This document shows positions 47,360 through 58,417 of a DNA stretch of 64,000 nt, piece after piece. Origin of the DNA: Ovis canadensis (Eukaryota; Chordata; Mammalia; Artiodactyla; Bovidae); assembly GCF_042477335.2 (NCBI RefSeq), contig NC_091260.1:46271001-46335000 (forward strand). Direction: 5' to 3'. Both the position numbers and the translations under genes were made by a program. The notes beneath the pieces were generated by a model. It searched no databases. It saw only the letters and a list, made by a program, of their open reading frames with translations, and was not told the DNA's origin. The stretch's first letter is position 1; each line of letters starts with the position of its first letter.

Positions 47360-47482
47360 CATTAAGCTATCATTTGCCCCTTTCTGCCTGGAACATAAAC
47401 TCAGTGAGTTCTGTCTTCTCTCTCTAAGACAGAGCACTTAATAGACACTCAATAAATATTTATGAAATAAGTAAATGAATGA
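47360..47482 (+). mobile_element. L2 LINE 3' end
   Basis: 'tctgcctggaacataaactcagtgagttctgtctt', 'gacactcaataaatatttatg', then a TGAATGA-type end. Confidence 0.6.
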
Positions 47483-47779
47483 TTATAATGAGTCTTTATT
47501 GTGTCTTAGGCACTGTGAGAGGCATCCTAGGGTATCAAATATCACTATTCTTTCCACATAATGCTTGAAGGTGAGCTAGGGAATTAGAAACACACTCCAA
47601 AATAGTTATAAACAACCTGTAACGGGTGTGCAGGAAAAGGAAAAGTTACTTCTACTTACAAATAATGACAGAATTTCCAAAGATGAATTAGAATGGAAAG
47701 GATTTTTTCAGGTGAAAACATGGAAGTGTATTCCATGTGGAGTTAATAGCATGAGCTAAGGCATGGTGGTTGCAAGAAG

Positions 47780-47990
47780 CATAAACTATATTTTACTGAG
47801 CGTCCATTCTGTTCAATACACTTTAGATTCTTCACTTAATTTAAGTTTCATAGAACCTTCCATTTCCCACTTCCAGGAGGGAATAATCATTATCCATGCT
47901 CAATTAAAGAAACTGAGAAACACATAGTAATTAAATAGGGAAACCTGAATTTGAATCTAGGCTTTCAGATCCCCAATATTAGATAGTATT
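47780..47990 (+). mobile_element. MIR SINE
   Basis: 'ttactgagcgtccattctg', 'atcattatccatgctcaattaaagaaactgagaaac' and 'aacctgaatttgaatctagg' are in MIR order. Confidence 0.65.
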
Positions 47991-48937
47991 TAGTGAGCAT
48001 TAATCAGCTTATTTTGGACTAGCATACAAGACGTAGATATAGCGGAAGAGAATGGAGTACAACTGAAAACTCTAAAGGGTTAAAATGAAGTGAAAGTTAT
48101 CACTCTTTTTTCTATTTTGAATTTAAGTGTAAAAAGCATTTTAATATACTTTATATACAACTAAGTTCTGCTGAAATATCTGGGTATTTCATGATGTAGA
48201 GAATGATCAAGAAGCATTGATTATTAGTAGTTTTTACAAAGATTCTTTATTCCCCTTTTGTATGTGTGTCCTTTACCTGTAACTATAAGTACATATTTCT
48301 GAACACCATATTTTTTAATGATTTGACTGAGCTGGTTTTGAACAGAGCCCCTCTTTTTAAACATTATTCATCTGAAAAGTGTTCTAAAAATTTTCTAATC
48401 TATAAGAATTCTTGTTTTAAGGAACATAATTCAACATAAAACTATATATCTCCAACAACTGAGAAATATGAACTAATGAAATAAATACATAGTAAGAGCT
48501 ATGTATTTTTAAGGGTAGAGGAGGATATGAAATAAAAAAAATGTTCCAAATGAGTAGCATGTTTATAAACTGCATAGTTTGGTTTTGATGGGCAGCTGAG
48601 GATTCCATAAATAAGTTTTAATAGGGTCAAGAAACCACAGCAATATCATTCTCCTCTTTCCATGTATGCTTAAAAAATTTTAAGGTTGGATATTCTCAAC
48701 ACCATAATTAAAAATGATTAGCATTTTTTCATCTCTGTTGTAATGGTAAAAATGTTGATCCATACCTTGAATACTCTGGATAGAGTTAAAAAAAAAACAA
48801 CTAAATATTTTTGTTCCTCCTTTTGCTATTACCAGCAACTATATGCATGAGAAATAATCATAAAAGAAGTAGAATGGTGGAGTAATAGAGTCAAAAGAGA
48901 AGATCTGTACAGTTTCTAGTTTAGTTTGTCACTGGGT

Positions 48938-49523
48938 GTGATGGTTAATTTCATATGTCAACTTGGCTAGGCTATGGCCCTCACTAGTTTTGTCAAACAC
49001 TAGTCTAGATGTTGCTGCAAAGGTATTTGTGGATGCAATTATTTGCATGTGCAATTATTTGACTTTGAAAAAAGCAACTTACTTTTTATAATGTGGGTGG
49101 GCCTCATCTAATCAGTTGAAGGTAGTAACTGATTTCCCAAAGGATTTTGTTTCAAGGCTGCAACATAGAAATTCTACCTGGGCTCCCAGCCTGCTGACCT
49201 GCCTTTCAGATTTGCTAGCTCTCACGATTATGAGTCAAATGCTTAAAATAAATCTCTCTATACATCTATATGTTAGTTGGCCAGTCAAGTCCAACTCTTT
49301 GTGACCCCATGGACTGTAGACCTCCAGGCTCCCCTCTCCATGGAATTCTCCAGGCAAGAATACTGGAGTGGGTTTCCACTCCCTTCTCCAGGGGATCTTC
49401 CTAACCCAGGGATTAAACCTTGGTCTCCTGCATTGCAGGCAGATTCTTTACCATCTGAGCTATATATCTGTATCTACATTTATATCCATATTTCTGTGTC
49501 TCTTGGAAACCCTGACTAATACA
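48938..49523 (+). mobile_element. MLT2-type ERVL solo LTR, split by Bov-tA
   Basis: Starts TGTGATGGTTAATTTCATAT, then 'gtcaacttggctaggctatgg', 'ataatgtgggtgggcctcatctaatcagttgaagg' and 'taaaataaatctctctatac'. After the SINE it ends 'ttggaaaccctgactaataca'. This is the MLT2 layout of ERVL LTRs. No internal region was found. Confidence 0.75.
49276..49462 (-). mobile_element. Bov-tA SINE inside the LTR, antisense
   Basis: 'ggccagtcaagtccaactctttgtgaccccatgg' to the head 'ttgcaggcagattctttaccatctgagc'. The last bases of the head are lost. Confidence 0.88.
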
Positions 49524-49824
49524 GTGGGCAAACTAGAGCACAGAGAAATTATATGATATTCTTAATATCATTTAGCAAATGATGACAGGTATAACAAAGA
49601 GATGGGGAAACTGGGTCATAAAATTGCCTATAATACTGATTGTAAGTCTGGGAAAGAAATTCATAAGCTATCCACTTTCATCACTGTTCATTCTAGTGGA
49701 TTACATGCAGTGAAATGTGAAGTTTCATGGAAAACCAATACATTAGAAAAAATCCGAAGTTTGAAGCAGATAAAATAGAGGACGAATTGCTTATTTGCTT
49801 TACAAAAGATAAAGTGTACCTTTT

Positions 49825-50062
49825 ATATATTTATTTTTTAATTGGAGGAAAATTGCTTTACAGTGTTGTGTTAGTTTCTGCCATACAACAATGCAAATCA
49901 GCCGTAATTTTACATATATCACCTCCCTCCCTTCCCCCACCCCATCCCTCTGCATCATCTCATAGCCCCAGGCTGGACTTCCTGTGTTATATAGCAACTT
50001 CTCATCAGCTACCTATTTTACCATTCTTGAGAGGCGCAACTTTTCTCAACATTTAAGGTGGT
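49825..50062 (-). mobile_element. L1 3' end, antisense
   Basis: 'tttttaattggaggaaaattgctttacagtgttgtgttagtttctgccatac' is followed by 'ctggacttcctgtgttatatagcaacttc'. This is ruminant L1 3' UTR in reverse. Confidence 0.8.
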
Positions 50063-50085
50063 TTCTTTTTTTTTTTTTTTTTTTA

Positions 50086-50232
50086 ATGCCAGGTTCCTCT
50101 GTCCATGGATTTCTCAAGAATACTGGAGTGGGTTGCCATTCCCTTCTCCAGGGAATCTTCACAACCCAGAGATCAAACCTGGGTCTTCTGCATTGCAGAC
50201 AGATTCTTTACCATCTGTGCCACCAGGGAAAC
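50086..50232 (-). mobile_element. Bov-tA SINE, truncated, antisense
   Basis: 'gccaggttcctctgtccatgg' to the tRNA head 'gcagacagattctttaccatctgtgccaccagggaaact'. A T-run at 50068-50084 precedes it. Confidence 0.85.
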
Positions 50233-50234
50233 TT

Positions 50235-51905
50235 TAATAAACATAGATCACACATTTTACATGATGCTTTGCTGATAACAAAGCTCTTTCATATGTACTC
50301 TTTTCTGGAAGCTTCACTGCAAACCTCTGAGTTACTGTCATCAGTTTATGACGGAGACAAGCAAGGCTGACAGAAACTAGGGGGGTTGCCTAAATGACTC
50401 AGAGCAGCTGATTCCCAGATCTGAGCTCACCTCCTTGTCCTGCAATGATGGCTACAGAGCACCAGCATTAACCAGAAGGGTGATGTTTACAGGTCTCTTG
50501 ACCAGAAATTCCACAGTGAGCTGAATTCTTACCCTAATCAAAAGGATATGTGAGTTCTACTGTGCTAACAGGAATATTAAGATTTACTTTGGAAGAAACA
50601 AATCCCAATACATCTCTTTCTCATTCTTAAAGATATCCCTATCATATCCTTTTTCAACTGTGAATTGATTCTAACGCGGAATAGAAAATCTGATTTTTTT
50701 TCTTTTTAATGCTATATAGTTTAGTGGAACTGTTTATTCCCATGTTCTACAGCTCTCTCTCCTACCTGGGTTTTCATTTTCCCAACTTAACAGCATGTAC
50801 TTTAAGCAAAGGACTTTGCATCACTGGATCAAAGAACAGAGGCATCTGTATTACGTCTACATTTACTGGGCTGCTAAGACCCTGCACATTTTCAGTCTAT
50901 TGCTTATCATACCTACACAGGCCACCCCTGGACTCATCACATTTGTAAGACTTGATTTCTCTCCTGTTTCTCATCTGAGAGCAGGTGGACCAAGACAGTT
51001 CTTTGGAGGCTCGACAAGTGATTTCTCTTGAGAGAGGTGCCTCTCTCTAGTCTGCCAAGGAATGAAAATTCAGACAATCACATAGATCATTTTGAATGGT
51101 GCCAAATAAATTCCACCAAACGCAGTAGTATTGCCAGTAGGCAATAATTACAACATGTCACTGGGAAATGTGGCGATTTTCTTCTACCATCAGGCTTTAG
51201 TCTTATCCTGAGTGTCACAAAAATGACAGAGAGGACATAAACAGTTTTCTCCATAGATAGAGCATGCATTTCTCATATTCAGGGAAATGGGGGTGAAGTG
51301 CTTTTTTTTGCCTTGAAATGACTGGAACAGGATGCAGGGATTGAATAGGTATCACCTAGAACTTAACTAATCTTTTCTGACAGCACACTTGTCAACTACT
51401 CCAAAAATTAAGCAAAGTGGTGAAGAAAGACCACCATTTTGTTGTCAGCAGGGCTCGCCGAGGAAAGAAATAACCTGTTGTAGCCTACGAAAGGGAAAGC
51501 TCTTCAGTAAGAATGGAAAGTCCTGAAAGCAAGTATGAGAGTCTGCTCGGGGGAGGTGATAGCATCCCAAAGTCTTCTAGGATTTTAGCTTCAACCAGAA
51601 GATTGTCTTTCAAACATAAGCAAGACCAGGAAGTCACATTAAAGGGCCGAACAAGATCGTGGGCAAAACAGCTGTGTGAACCAAGTTAAAAAACAAAACA
51701 AAACATAATAAATAATAAGAAGCCAAGGAATGTTGTAGAAATGGCGAGAAAAGACAGAGACGCATAGGAGGGATAAAACGGGAGGAGGGAGTCTGGGAGG
51801 GAGCGGAGAGAGGAGAAAGCTGAAAGCGGACGTCAGGAACAAAAGCTCCAGCGGAGTCTGGTGGAGGCACTAAGGGAGCATGGGGTGTTTTGAATAATTA
51901 TTAAA
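50235..51905. other. sequence upstream of PLCXD3, no gene seen
   Basis: Unique-looking DNA. The part from about 51420 to the CpG island may hold promoter-proximal regulatory sequence, but no motif is decisive. An inverted repeat ATTGCC-AGTA-GGCAAT lies near 51130-51146. Confidence 0.4.
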
Positions 51906-51911
51906 ATTAGC

Positions 51912-51956
51912 ATGTGTCTGCGCCATCCTGTGGGTGTGGCGCACAGCGGAGTGTAA
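51912..51956 (+). other. candidate upstream ORF, 14 codons
   Basis: ATG at 51912 opens a 14-codon frame ending with TAA at 51954-51956. It is in a different frame from the PLCXD3 start and 99 nt before it. It matters only if transcription starts upstream of 51912, which is unknown. Confidence 0.3.
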
Positions 51957-52054
51957 ACTCTAGCGGGGCTGGGAGCAAACACTGGATTAGCGGCAGCAGC
52001 CGGCCAGCCTGCCCGAGGAGTGTGAGGACCAGCGCGCGGCACACCGACCGCACG

Positions 52055-52157
52055 ATGGCCTCGTCTCAAGGGAAGAACGAGCTGAAATTCGCCGACTGGA
52101 TGGCAACTCTGCCGGAGAGCATCCACAGCATACCCCTCACCAATTTAGCCATCCCAG
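52055..52157 (+). CDS. PLCXD3: PLCXD3 first coding exon (N-terminal 34 codons + 1 nt)
   Basis: The exon encodes MASSQGKNELKFADWMATLP and continues ESIHSIPLTNLAIP, then the first base of a Gly codon. I recognise this as the N-terminus of PLCXD3 (PI-specific phospholipase C, X domain containing 3). The family has an X domain without the usual accessory PLC domains and is thought to act on phosphoinositides in the cytosol. The catalytic His residues lie in later exons. The start is chosen because it is the first in-frame ATG after an in-frame stop (TAG 51908-51910) and has A at -3 and G at +4. The exon ends CAG and the intron starts GTAGGC at 52158 (phase 1). The remaining exons are outside the window, so intron 1 exceeds 11.8 kb. 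Compared with my memory of the human protein, F12 and I23 differ (L and M there). Confidence 0.93.
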
Positions 52158-53631
52158 GTAGGCGCTCAGAGGCTGCCGCCGGGGCGCTCGGCGTCCGCTC
52201 CACCTGCCCCGCCCTGCTTTATCTGCCACTAAGTGGTAACTTGCCAAGATGCCCACGGGAGGCAAACTCGTTTCCACGGGTGGGTCTCGGGCCGGGAGAG
52301 CGCGTGCCTGGGCGCCTCCGGCCTCCCAGCACTTTCCCAAACCTCTGGGGACCGTGGCGCGGGGAGTCAAGGTGACTGCTTTTCCATGGGTTTTTGAAGC
52401 AGGTTGTGTTGAGAGGGCTGGGGCAGGGGAAAGGCTTGGCTCTAGGATGGTCCCTCGTACCCCACTGCCCCCTCCCTGCAGTTTTCCCCCCCGGAGACTT
52501 GAGTCTGGGGACGATTTCTGGGGCTGTGGGATGATGGTGGTCGGCGAGCGCGAGCCGCTGTCCTAAGGGCTCGGCTCTGGCCCGTGGACCTCCGTCTCCA
52601 TCTCTGTCACGGAATCAAGAGAATTCGGTGGATTTCTCGGTTAGAAGCTACCCGAGTCATTAATATTCGTCCCTAGTCTCCTTTAAAGAGACAAAGCGCT
52701 TCCCGAAGAGTGACGAAAGTTCAGGGACCGCCGGCGGCTTGATCGATGCCCTTGACCTGGAGCTGGAGGGGGGAGAGGAATGTAGGGAGCCGTTTCCTGA
52801 TCTGCGTGGACCTAGAGGGCCTGGCCGGGTGGTCACCATCTGGACTCTGGTCCAAGGGCGGCGAGGAGCGTCCAGCGCGCGGGTCAGGAAGGCAAACCCT
52901 CGTGGACCGTGCATTTGTTGCTCGGGACAGAAGCCGGGCAGGGAAACCTGCGTCAACTGCGGCGGAGGGGTGGGCTTCACCGGCAAATCTTAGGAAAAAG
53001 ATGATTGCGCTGGTGTCCAGAGAGGCTAGAAAGAAGGAAGCCTCGGCAAAGCGAGGAAGAGACTGGAGGGGTCAGACGCTTCAACGTGAAGCGCGCGACT
53101 TGGACCGGAGGACTGGGCAGGTTTCTGGGGGCGGGAGCGCAGCAGACCCTAGTTCGGATGTGCAGGGGCAGGGTGGTTTCAGGACGGTATACTATGGTGA
53201 CAGCTGGCTTCACAGCCATATTTCGTTGACTTTTCGCTTGGGCTGAGAGGGCAGATTATCTCCCTGACTCGCCTGACCCTTCCAGGATTCAGCTAGAGGG
53301 CAAAATACCGACAGGTAGTTCATCCCTCGCCTTGAGTTATGCTTGGTTATCAAGTTCAACCTTCTGGTCTACCTTCTCTAGCTCTTACCCATCCGGCGCC
53401 CTCTCTCAGCCACTGGGGGAAATCATGCTTTAAAAAAAAAATTCTTTCTTTTTTTTTTTTAAGGGGAAAATGGGTTTTCTTGAAAATCTCTAACCAGTAG
53501 CACTGGAATTAATCAGTAACTGAAATCAGTGGTCTTTAGTCAAACGGATGTTTGGCGGCTATGACAGACACAGGCTCTGAGCGCCAGCCCTGGAAGGGAA
53601 GGGTTGGTCTCCTCTTGCCCTTCTTCAGGAG

Positions 53632-53898
53632 AAGGTAATGGCACCCCACTCCAGTACTCTTGCCTGGAAAATCCCACGGATGGAGAAGCCTGGTGGGCTG
53701 CAGTCCATGGGATCACTAAGAGTTGGACACGACTGAGCGACTTCACTTTCACTTTTCACTTTCATCCATTGGAGAAGGAAATGGCAACCCACTCCAGTGT
53801 TCTTGCCTAGAGAATCCCAGTGACAGGGGAGCCTGGTGGGCTGCCGTCTATTGGGGTCGCATAGAGTCGGACAGGACTGAAGCAACTTAGCAGCAGCA
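53632..53898 (+). mobile_element. Bov-A2 SINE with perfect 15-bp target duplication
   Basis: Complete dimer, from 'aaggtaatggcaccccactcc' to 'gcaacttagcagcagca'. The direct repeat GCCCTTCTTCAGGAG occurs at 53617-53631 and 53899-53913 without mismatch. The element is little diverged and points in the direction of PLCXD3 transcription, about 1.5 kb after the start codon. Confidence 0.95.
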
Positions 53899-53914
53899 GC
53901 CCTTCTTCAGGAGG

Positions 53915-56900
53915 GAATTTCCCAAGAGCTCAGGTGTCTCTAAGGAAGAGAACAAGCCACCTTCTCTGCTCTGCATTTACCCTCCTCCCGGGTGAGCCTA
54001 GGGATTGCTCTTTTGAAGAGACAGTAGAAACTACAGAACTTTGCTGGCAAAATTCCACTCTCACTTCCACAGGCATTGCTATCCCCTTTTCTTCCTTTTT
54101 ATTTGGTCTTTAGACAGGTACTTTCACATGGTCTCACCTGAGCATTTATGGAGGCCTAAAAGGTAAGAAGGGCAAGGAGTCTCATGCCAGCTTCCTGACA
54201 GGTGGGTCTCCAGAGACCCAGGCAGGTTAAAAGCTCAAGCTCACATTGCAAGTTCTGAGGGATGGCATGATATCGTGTCTGAATCTAACATACATTTTTA
54301 TAATACTTCACTTTTCAAAGCCTTAACATATAACCCAGATAACATAATCCTTCCCCAAACCTTGTGAAGCAAGTGATGCTGATAAGTATTGACTGTAGTT
54401 CACAGATACAAAAGTTGCATCTCAGTGAAGGGAAATGATCAGTTCAGTGATATGATCTTTAAATATGGTCCTTAGAAAAAATATCTCGGAATTTTGGAAG
54501 GAAATGCTTTGTGGTTTGGAACTGGATGATTCAGCAGCAACAAGTACGAATCAGGCTGAAAGGACAAGAAAATAAGGCATTGGCAGGACAGGGAGAAATT
54601 TTCTTTTCTTCCCACAGGACAAGGTGGAAACCTGTGTTCAGAGGCTTCGATATTCTGATAGTTCTACAGTAGAGACACAATAATAATAGCACTCGACACA
54701 GTGGGAATTTCCACTGATTGCCTAACTCCTCTTAGTTTTATACTCAAAGTGGATCCCCTGCAAAGCTTTCCATTCTCATCCTCAATAATTCTGAGATAAA
54801 AACCCTATTTCTCCCATCTGCATCCCTCAGTTCCTCCATGATTTTATAATGTAGGTTTGGCAGATCTACACATGTAAATCCAGGTTTAAAAATGGGTTTG
54901 GTACCTTTCTGTATTACTCAAACTGTGAGAATTTTTGGAGGAAAAAAAGATGTTCAAACTCCAATAGTCAGGGAAGACTAATCGGAGACTATTAAACGCT
55001 AATGGAATAATTGCTTTAAAATCATGCTAATAGCTTCCTGGCTGCTACATGTTTACTTGGCCAGTTGCTACAGCTTGAATTAAGTAATTATCTCCACCAT
55101 TTAAAACCACTCCTGATGTACCACACAAGGGTTTCTGTAGAAGGGAAGGGCTGCTCAGTCATCCTCTAAGCTTTAGGTTTTCTTAGGTGAAGCAACTGGA
55201 GAGTGAAGAGCTGTCTAATTATGAAGCCATCCTCTTGGGTCAGCTGACCTGCATTACCCAGAGCTAGTGCAAAGAACCATCTGCAGGTGTGTGATATTCC
55301 CCCAGGTGTGCAGTTCTGGCATCTTTAAACTGTTTCTCAAGATGTCTGCATATTGAATACTTTCATAACCGAATTTCTGTGTCTGTTTTGCGTTTAAATG
55401 GCATCATGATTTGGTATTGACTGGCCTAAAGAATTCAGTTAGTAATCGGTATTAGTAGTTTTACTTTGATTTTATTTTTCAGAGGAATGGTACTGTCGGA
55501 ACGCCCTGACAGTTACTCAGATTTCGGTCTCATTTGTCTTTTCTTCCCATCTCTGATGACACCAAGCTGAGTTTTCATTCATACATGTGTGCTTAGCAGT
55601 ATTCTGGCATTTTGGACTATGAATGATGCATCCTCTTACCATAAACAGGTGAGAGAGGGTAAACAGGGATGGAAGCTGGGAGAAAAAGTGTCAAGTTCAG
55701 GTGAAGGTGAGTCTGATGAATTTCTGGCATCTTCAAAGCCAAGTTTTAACTTTTATAATCACGGTGCTGCCAGAACCATTGTAAAAAGATCCATCATGGG
55801 AGCAAGCAAGCTGTTGCTTAATCTGGGTAAGTTGTTGCTGATCTGGATCTATGACAAGGAGCCATTCTGTCTGAAATCTAAAAAATCAGGAAGGATTTTT
55901 ATTTTAAAAGGAAGGGTCTGTTATGCATTTGCTGATATGTGATGGAAGTCTTCTTCACATAATACAGTAAATTGACCATGTAATACTGAAAGAGGGACTC
56001 AGAAGTAGTGTATGTTTCCTTGGTGTCAGAGTTGTTTACTGAGTTGACCACCAGTTGGCCTGTGAGCAGGACCTGGGCAGTCAGTTTGCTTACCCTCTCT
56101 CCTGTCCTTGAAATGCACTTTTGGCCCATCATTTCCACAGTGGGAGCCATTTTTAAGGAAGCAGCCTTGAGAGAGTAATGTGTTATTGAGACCATCTGGA
56201 CAGTGTATGTAGCTGAACCTTGTTAAGGCCTCTGTATAAACTTTTAAATAGACACAGAGATCCACTTATCTTGCAGCTGCTTCCAGACAAACTTCCTATG
56301 TAAGTTCCCTGATTATGAAACTTACCTACCAATCTGGAAGTCACCTGCCTTTCTTTGGTCTCTCCTTGCTAGTTTTCAAACCAAAACTTGAACAGCAATT
56401 GTTGACTGTACTTTAGATAAGGAACACAGAAATACTTTAGAAATCAATGTTCTTGCAGATCTTGTACACTCTTCCAGGAAATGCTAACACCAATGAAAAA
56501 GGACAGTGTTACTTAGGAAAATGAGATGTGTTTAAAATAGCTCTGACTTCTGTGATCCTGTGTTGGCTTTTATTAGTTTTTAATTTCTTTCCTCACCGTG
56601 ATTTCTTCTTTTTGTTCCTGGAGCCAACTGTTTTCCTTTTCCTTGTCATTTACTATTTCTGTTTCGATTAGGATGGGATAAGACTGTCAGGGCAAATCTG
56701 GAACTGGGTCTAATTGTACAAGTTTCTTTTAGGAAGCAGGGCATTTGCCCCCCATCATTTTAGTCCTTATAGTGATATGGAAGTTAATCTTATTCAAAGC
56801 AATCAAAAAGCAACAAAATTGTTTAAAATGACTAGCTTTCTTCTGCTGCCTGTTCAATTCCAAGTTTTTTGATTTTGCTAAAAAGAAAAAACTTAAATGT

Positions 56901-56920
56901 CTGGAACATAATTTTTTACA
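53915..56920. other. intronic DNA, mostly unannotated
   Basis: A MIR is likely at about 54270-54470 ('ttttataatacttcacttttcaaagcc', 'ctgtagttcacagatacaaaagttgcatctcag'). A 117-codon frame at 55589-55942 has no recognisable domain. No exon is called. Confidence 0.4.
54270..54470 (+). mobile_element. MIR SINE
   Basis: MIR order of motifs: 'cataatccttccccaaaccttgtgaagcaag', then 'cacagatacaaaagttgcatc', then 'gaaatgatcagttcagtgata'. Diverged. Confidence 0.5.
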
Positions 56921-56924
56921 CTTT

Positions 56925-57395
56925 TGAAAATTTTTAATTGGAGCATAATTGCTTTACAATACTGTGTTAGTTTCTGCCACACATCAACATGAATCAGGCA
57001 TAGGTTTACATATGTCCTCCTCTTCTTGAACCTTCCTCCCACCTTCCATCCCATCTCACCTCTCCTAGGTTGTCACAGAGTATCAGGTTTGAGCTCCTTG
57101 TATCATACAGCAAATTCCCATTGGCTATAAATTTTACACATGGTAATGTATATGTTTCACTGTTGCTCTTTCAGTTTATCCTTCCCTCTCCTTCTTCCAT
57201 TGAGTCAACAGTCTGTTCTCTATGTTTGCATCTCCACTGATGCCCTGCAAAAAGGTTCATCTGTACCATCTTTCTAGATTCCGTATATATGTGTTAATAT
57301 ATGTTTGTTTTTCTGACTTGCTTCACTCTGTATAATAGGCTCTAGGTTCATCCACCTGATTAGAACTAACTCAAATGCATTGCTTAATTTATCCT
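56925..57395 (-). mobile_element. L1 3' end, antisense
   Basis: 'atttttaattggagcataattgctttacaatactgtgttagtttctgcc', then 'ctttcagtttatccttccc' and 'ctgacttgcttcactctgtataataggctctagg'. Ruminant L1 3' UTR and ORF2 end in reverse. Confidence 0.85.
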
Positions 57396-57439
57396 ATTGG
57401 GGCTTTTCCTTGTCAAATTGAATTGAATCACCAACTATT

Positions 57440-57780
57440 ACTAATTAATATAAAGTGATACTTGTGACATTTTACAGTTTACAAAGTGTTTTCTCATGAA
57501 CACACATGCTTTTCACATGTTCTATCAATAATCTCCTCAGGCCTTGCTACTCAAAGCTGATCCAGGGACCAGCAGCATCAGCAAACATGGGTGGTTGGTG
57601 GAAATACAGCATCTCAGACCCTAGCCCTCAGACTGATTTAATCCCAAGCTGTATGTTAACAAGATCCCCAGGTGACTGCATACACATTTAAAGTTTGAGA
57701 AACACTGCTTAGGGTATCTCTAAGGGAAACTATGTAAGTGGCAGAGCCAAATTTAAATATGCTTCTTTGATTGAGCTTTT
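57440..57780 (+). mobile_element. MIR-like SINE, split by MER5A
   Basis: 'cttgtgacattttacagtttacaaagtg' before the MER5A, and 'aactatgtaagtggcagagccaaatttaa' after it, resemble MIR text. The call is weaker than for other MIRs here. Confidence 0.45.
57537..57712 (-). mobile_element. MER5A hAT-Charlie MITE
   Basis: 'ctcaaagctgatccagggaccagcagcatcagc' through 'aagatccccaggtgactgcatacacatttaaagtttgagaaacactgct'. The two ends carry the expected near-inverted termini around 'tactcaaag' and 'agtttgaga'. Confidence 0.75.
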
Positions 57781-58199
57781 TCTAATGGTCCAGGAAGTCT
57801 ATCTGTGAATGTTCAAATTTACATTTAGGCTTAGAGCCAGAGCCCCATATCTGACTCAAGGCTAATGGCCCAGGTTGGGAACATTTCTGATAACTGACAT
57901 TACAGTTCATCATGCACCTTGAACAATAAACATGATTTAATTGCTATTTAAGTGTTCAAACTGGGTCACTGTGATAAATGTAAAACCTTCCTCCTCATTT
58001 CCTTAAAGTCCTGATGCTCTTTGATACCAGCCATCAACAGCACTTAAATTCAGCCCATCTGGCAATGCTAGTGGTCACTAATGACAATTTAGAAGACACT
58101 CTGTATTGGTTCTTCGTCCATTTGGTATCATTTTTGTTGTGTCATAGGACCAGCTACTTTTGTTGTATTTATAGGCCACAGGTTTGTTCACCTTATCTA
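57780..58199. other. intronic DNA, unannotated
   Basis: No gene or confident repeat is recognised. Confidence 0.4.
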
Positions 58200-58416
58200 T
58201 AAGCTTCCGTGGTGGTTCAGACAGTAAAGAATCTGCCTGCAAAGAGGGAGACCTGAGTTTGATCCCTGGATTGGGAAGATCTCCTGGAGGAGGGCATAGC
58301 AACCCATTCCAGTATCCTTGCCTGGAGAATCCCTTGGACAGAGGAGCCTGGTGGGCTACAGTCCATGGGGTCGCAAAGAGTTGGACATGATTGAACGACT
58401 AAGCACAGCACAGCAC
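58200..58416 (+). mobile_element. Bov-tA SINE
   Basis: Head 'gcttccgtggtggttcagacagtaaagaatctgcctgc', body to 'gttggacatgattgaacgactaag', and a CACAGCACAGCACA tail. Confidence 0.9.
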
Positions 58417-58417
58417 A

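Larger units (their letters stand above)
47006..48937. other. mostly unannotated stretch with old L2 and MIR pieces
   Basis: An L2 3' end lies at about 47360-47480 and a MIR at about 47780-47990 (listed separately). The remainder, including 48000-48937, is AT-rich without a gene. Confidence 0.45.
51906..53420. promoter_or_regulatory. PLCXD3: CpG island at the PLCXD3 5' end
   Basis: GC content and CpG density rise sharply compared with the AT-rich flanks. Examples are AGCGCGCGGC at 52031-52040, GGCGCTCGGCGTCCGCTCC near 52184 and GAAGCGCGCGACTTGG near 53088. The island covers the first coding exon and about 1.2 kb of intron 1. No convincing TATA box is placed near the exon, which fits a CpG-island promoter. 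The transcription start is not determined from sequence alone. Confidence 0.75.

Noticed and set aside
51914-52375. 153-codon frame across the PLCXD3 exon as a single-exon protein
   Set aside because: Its start is a GTG, and its end runs through a good splice donor at 52158 into intron. Only 52055-52157 is coding.
52746-53246. 166-codon frame in the CpG island as a second gene
   Set aside because: GC-rich sequence gives long frames on both strands. No domain, no Kozak or splice support.
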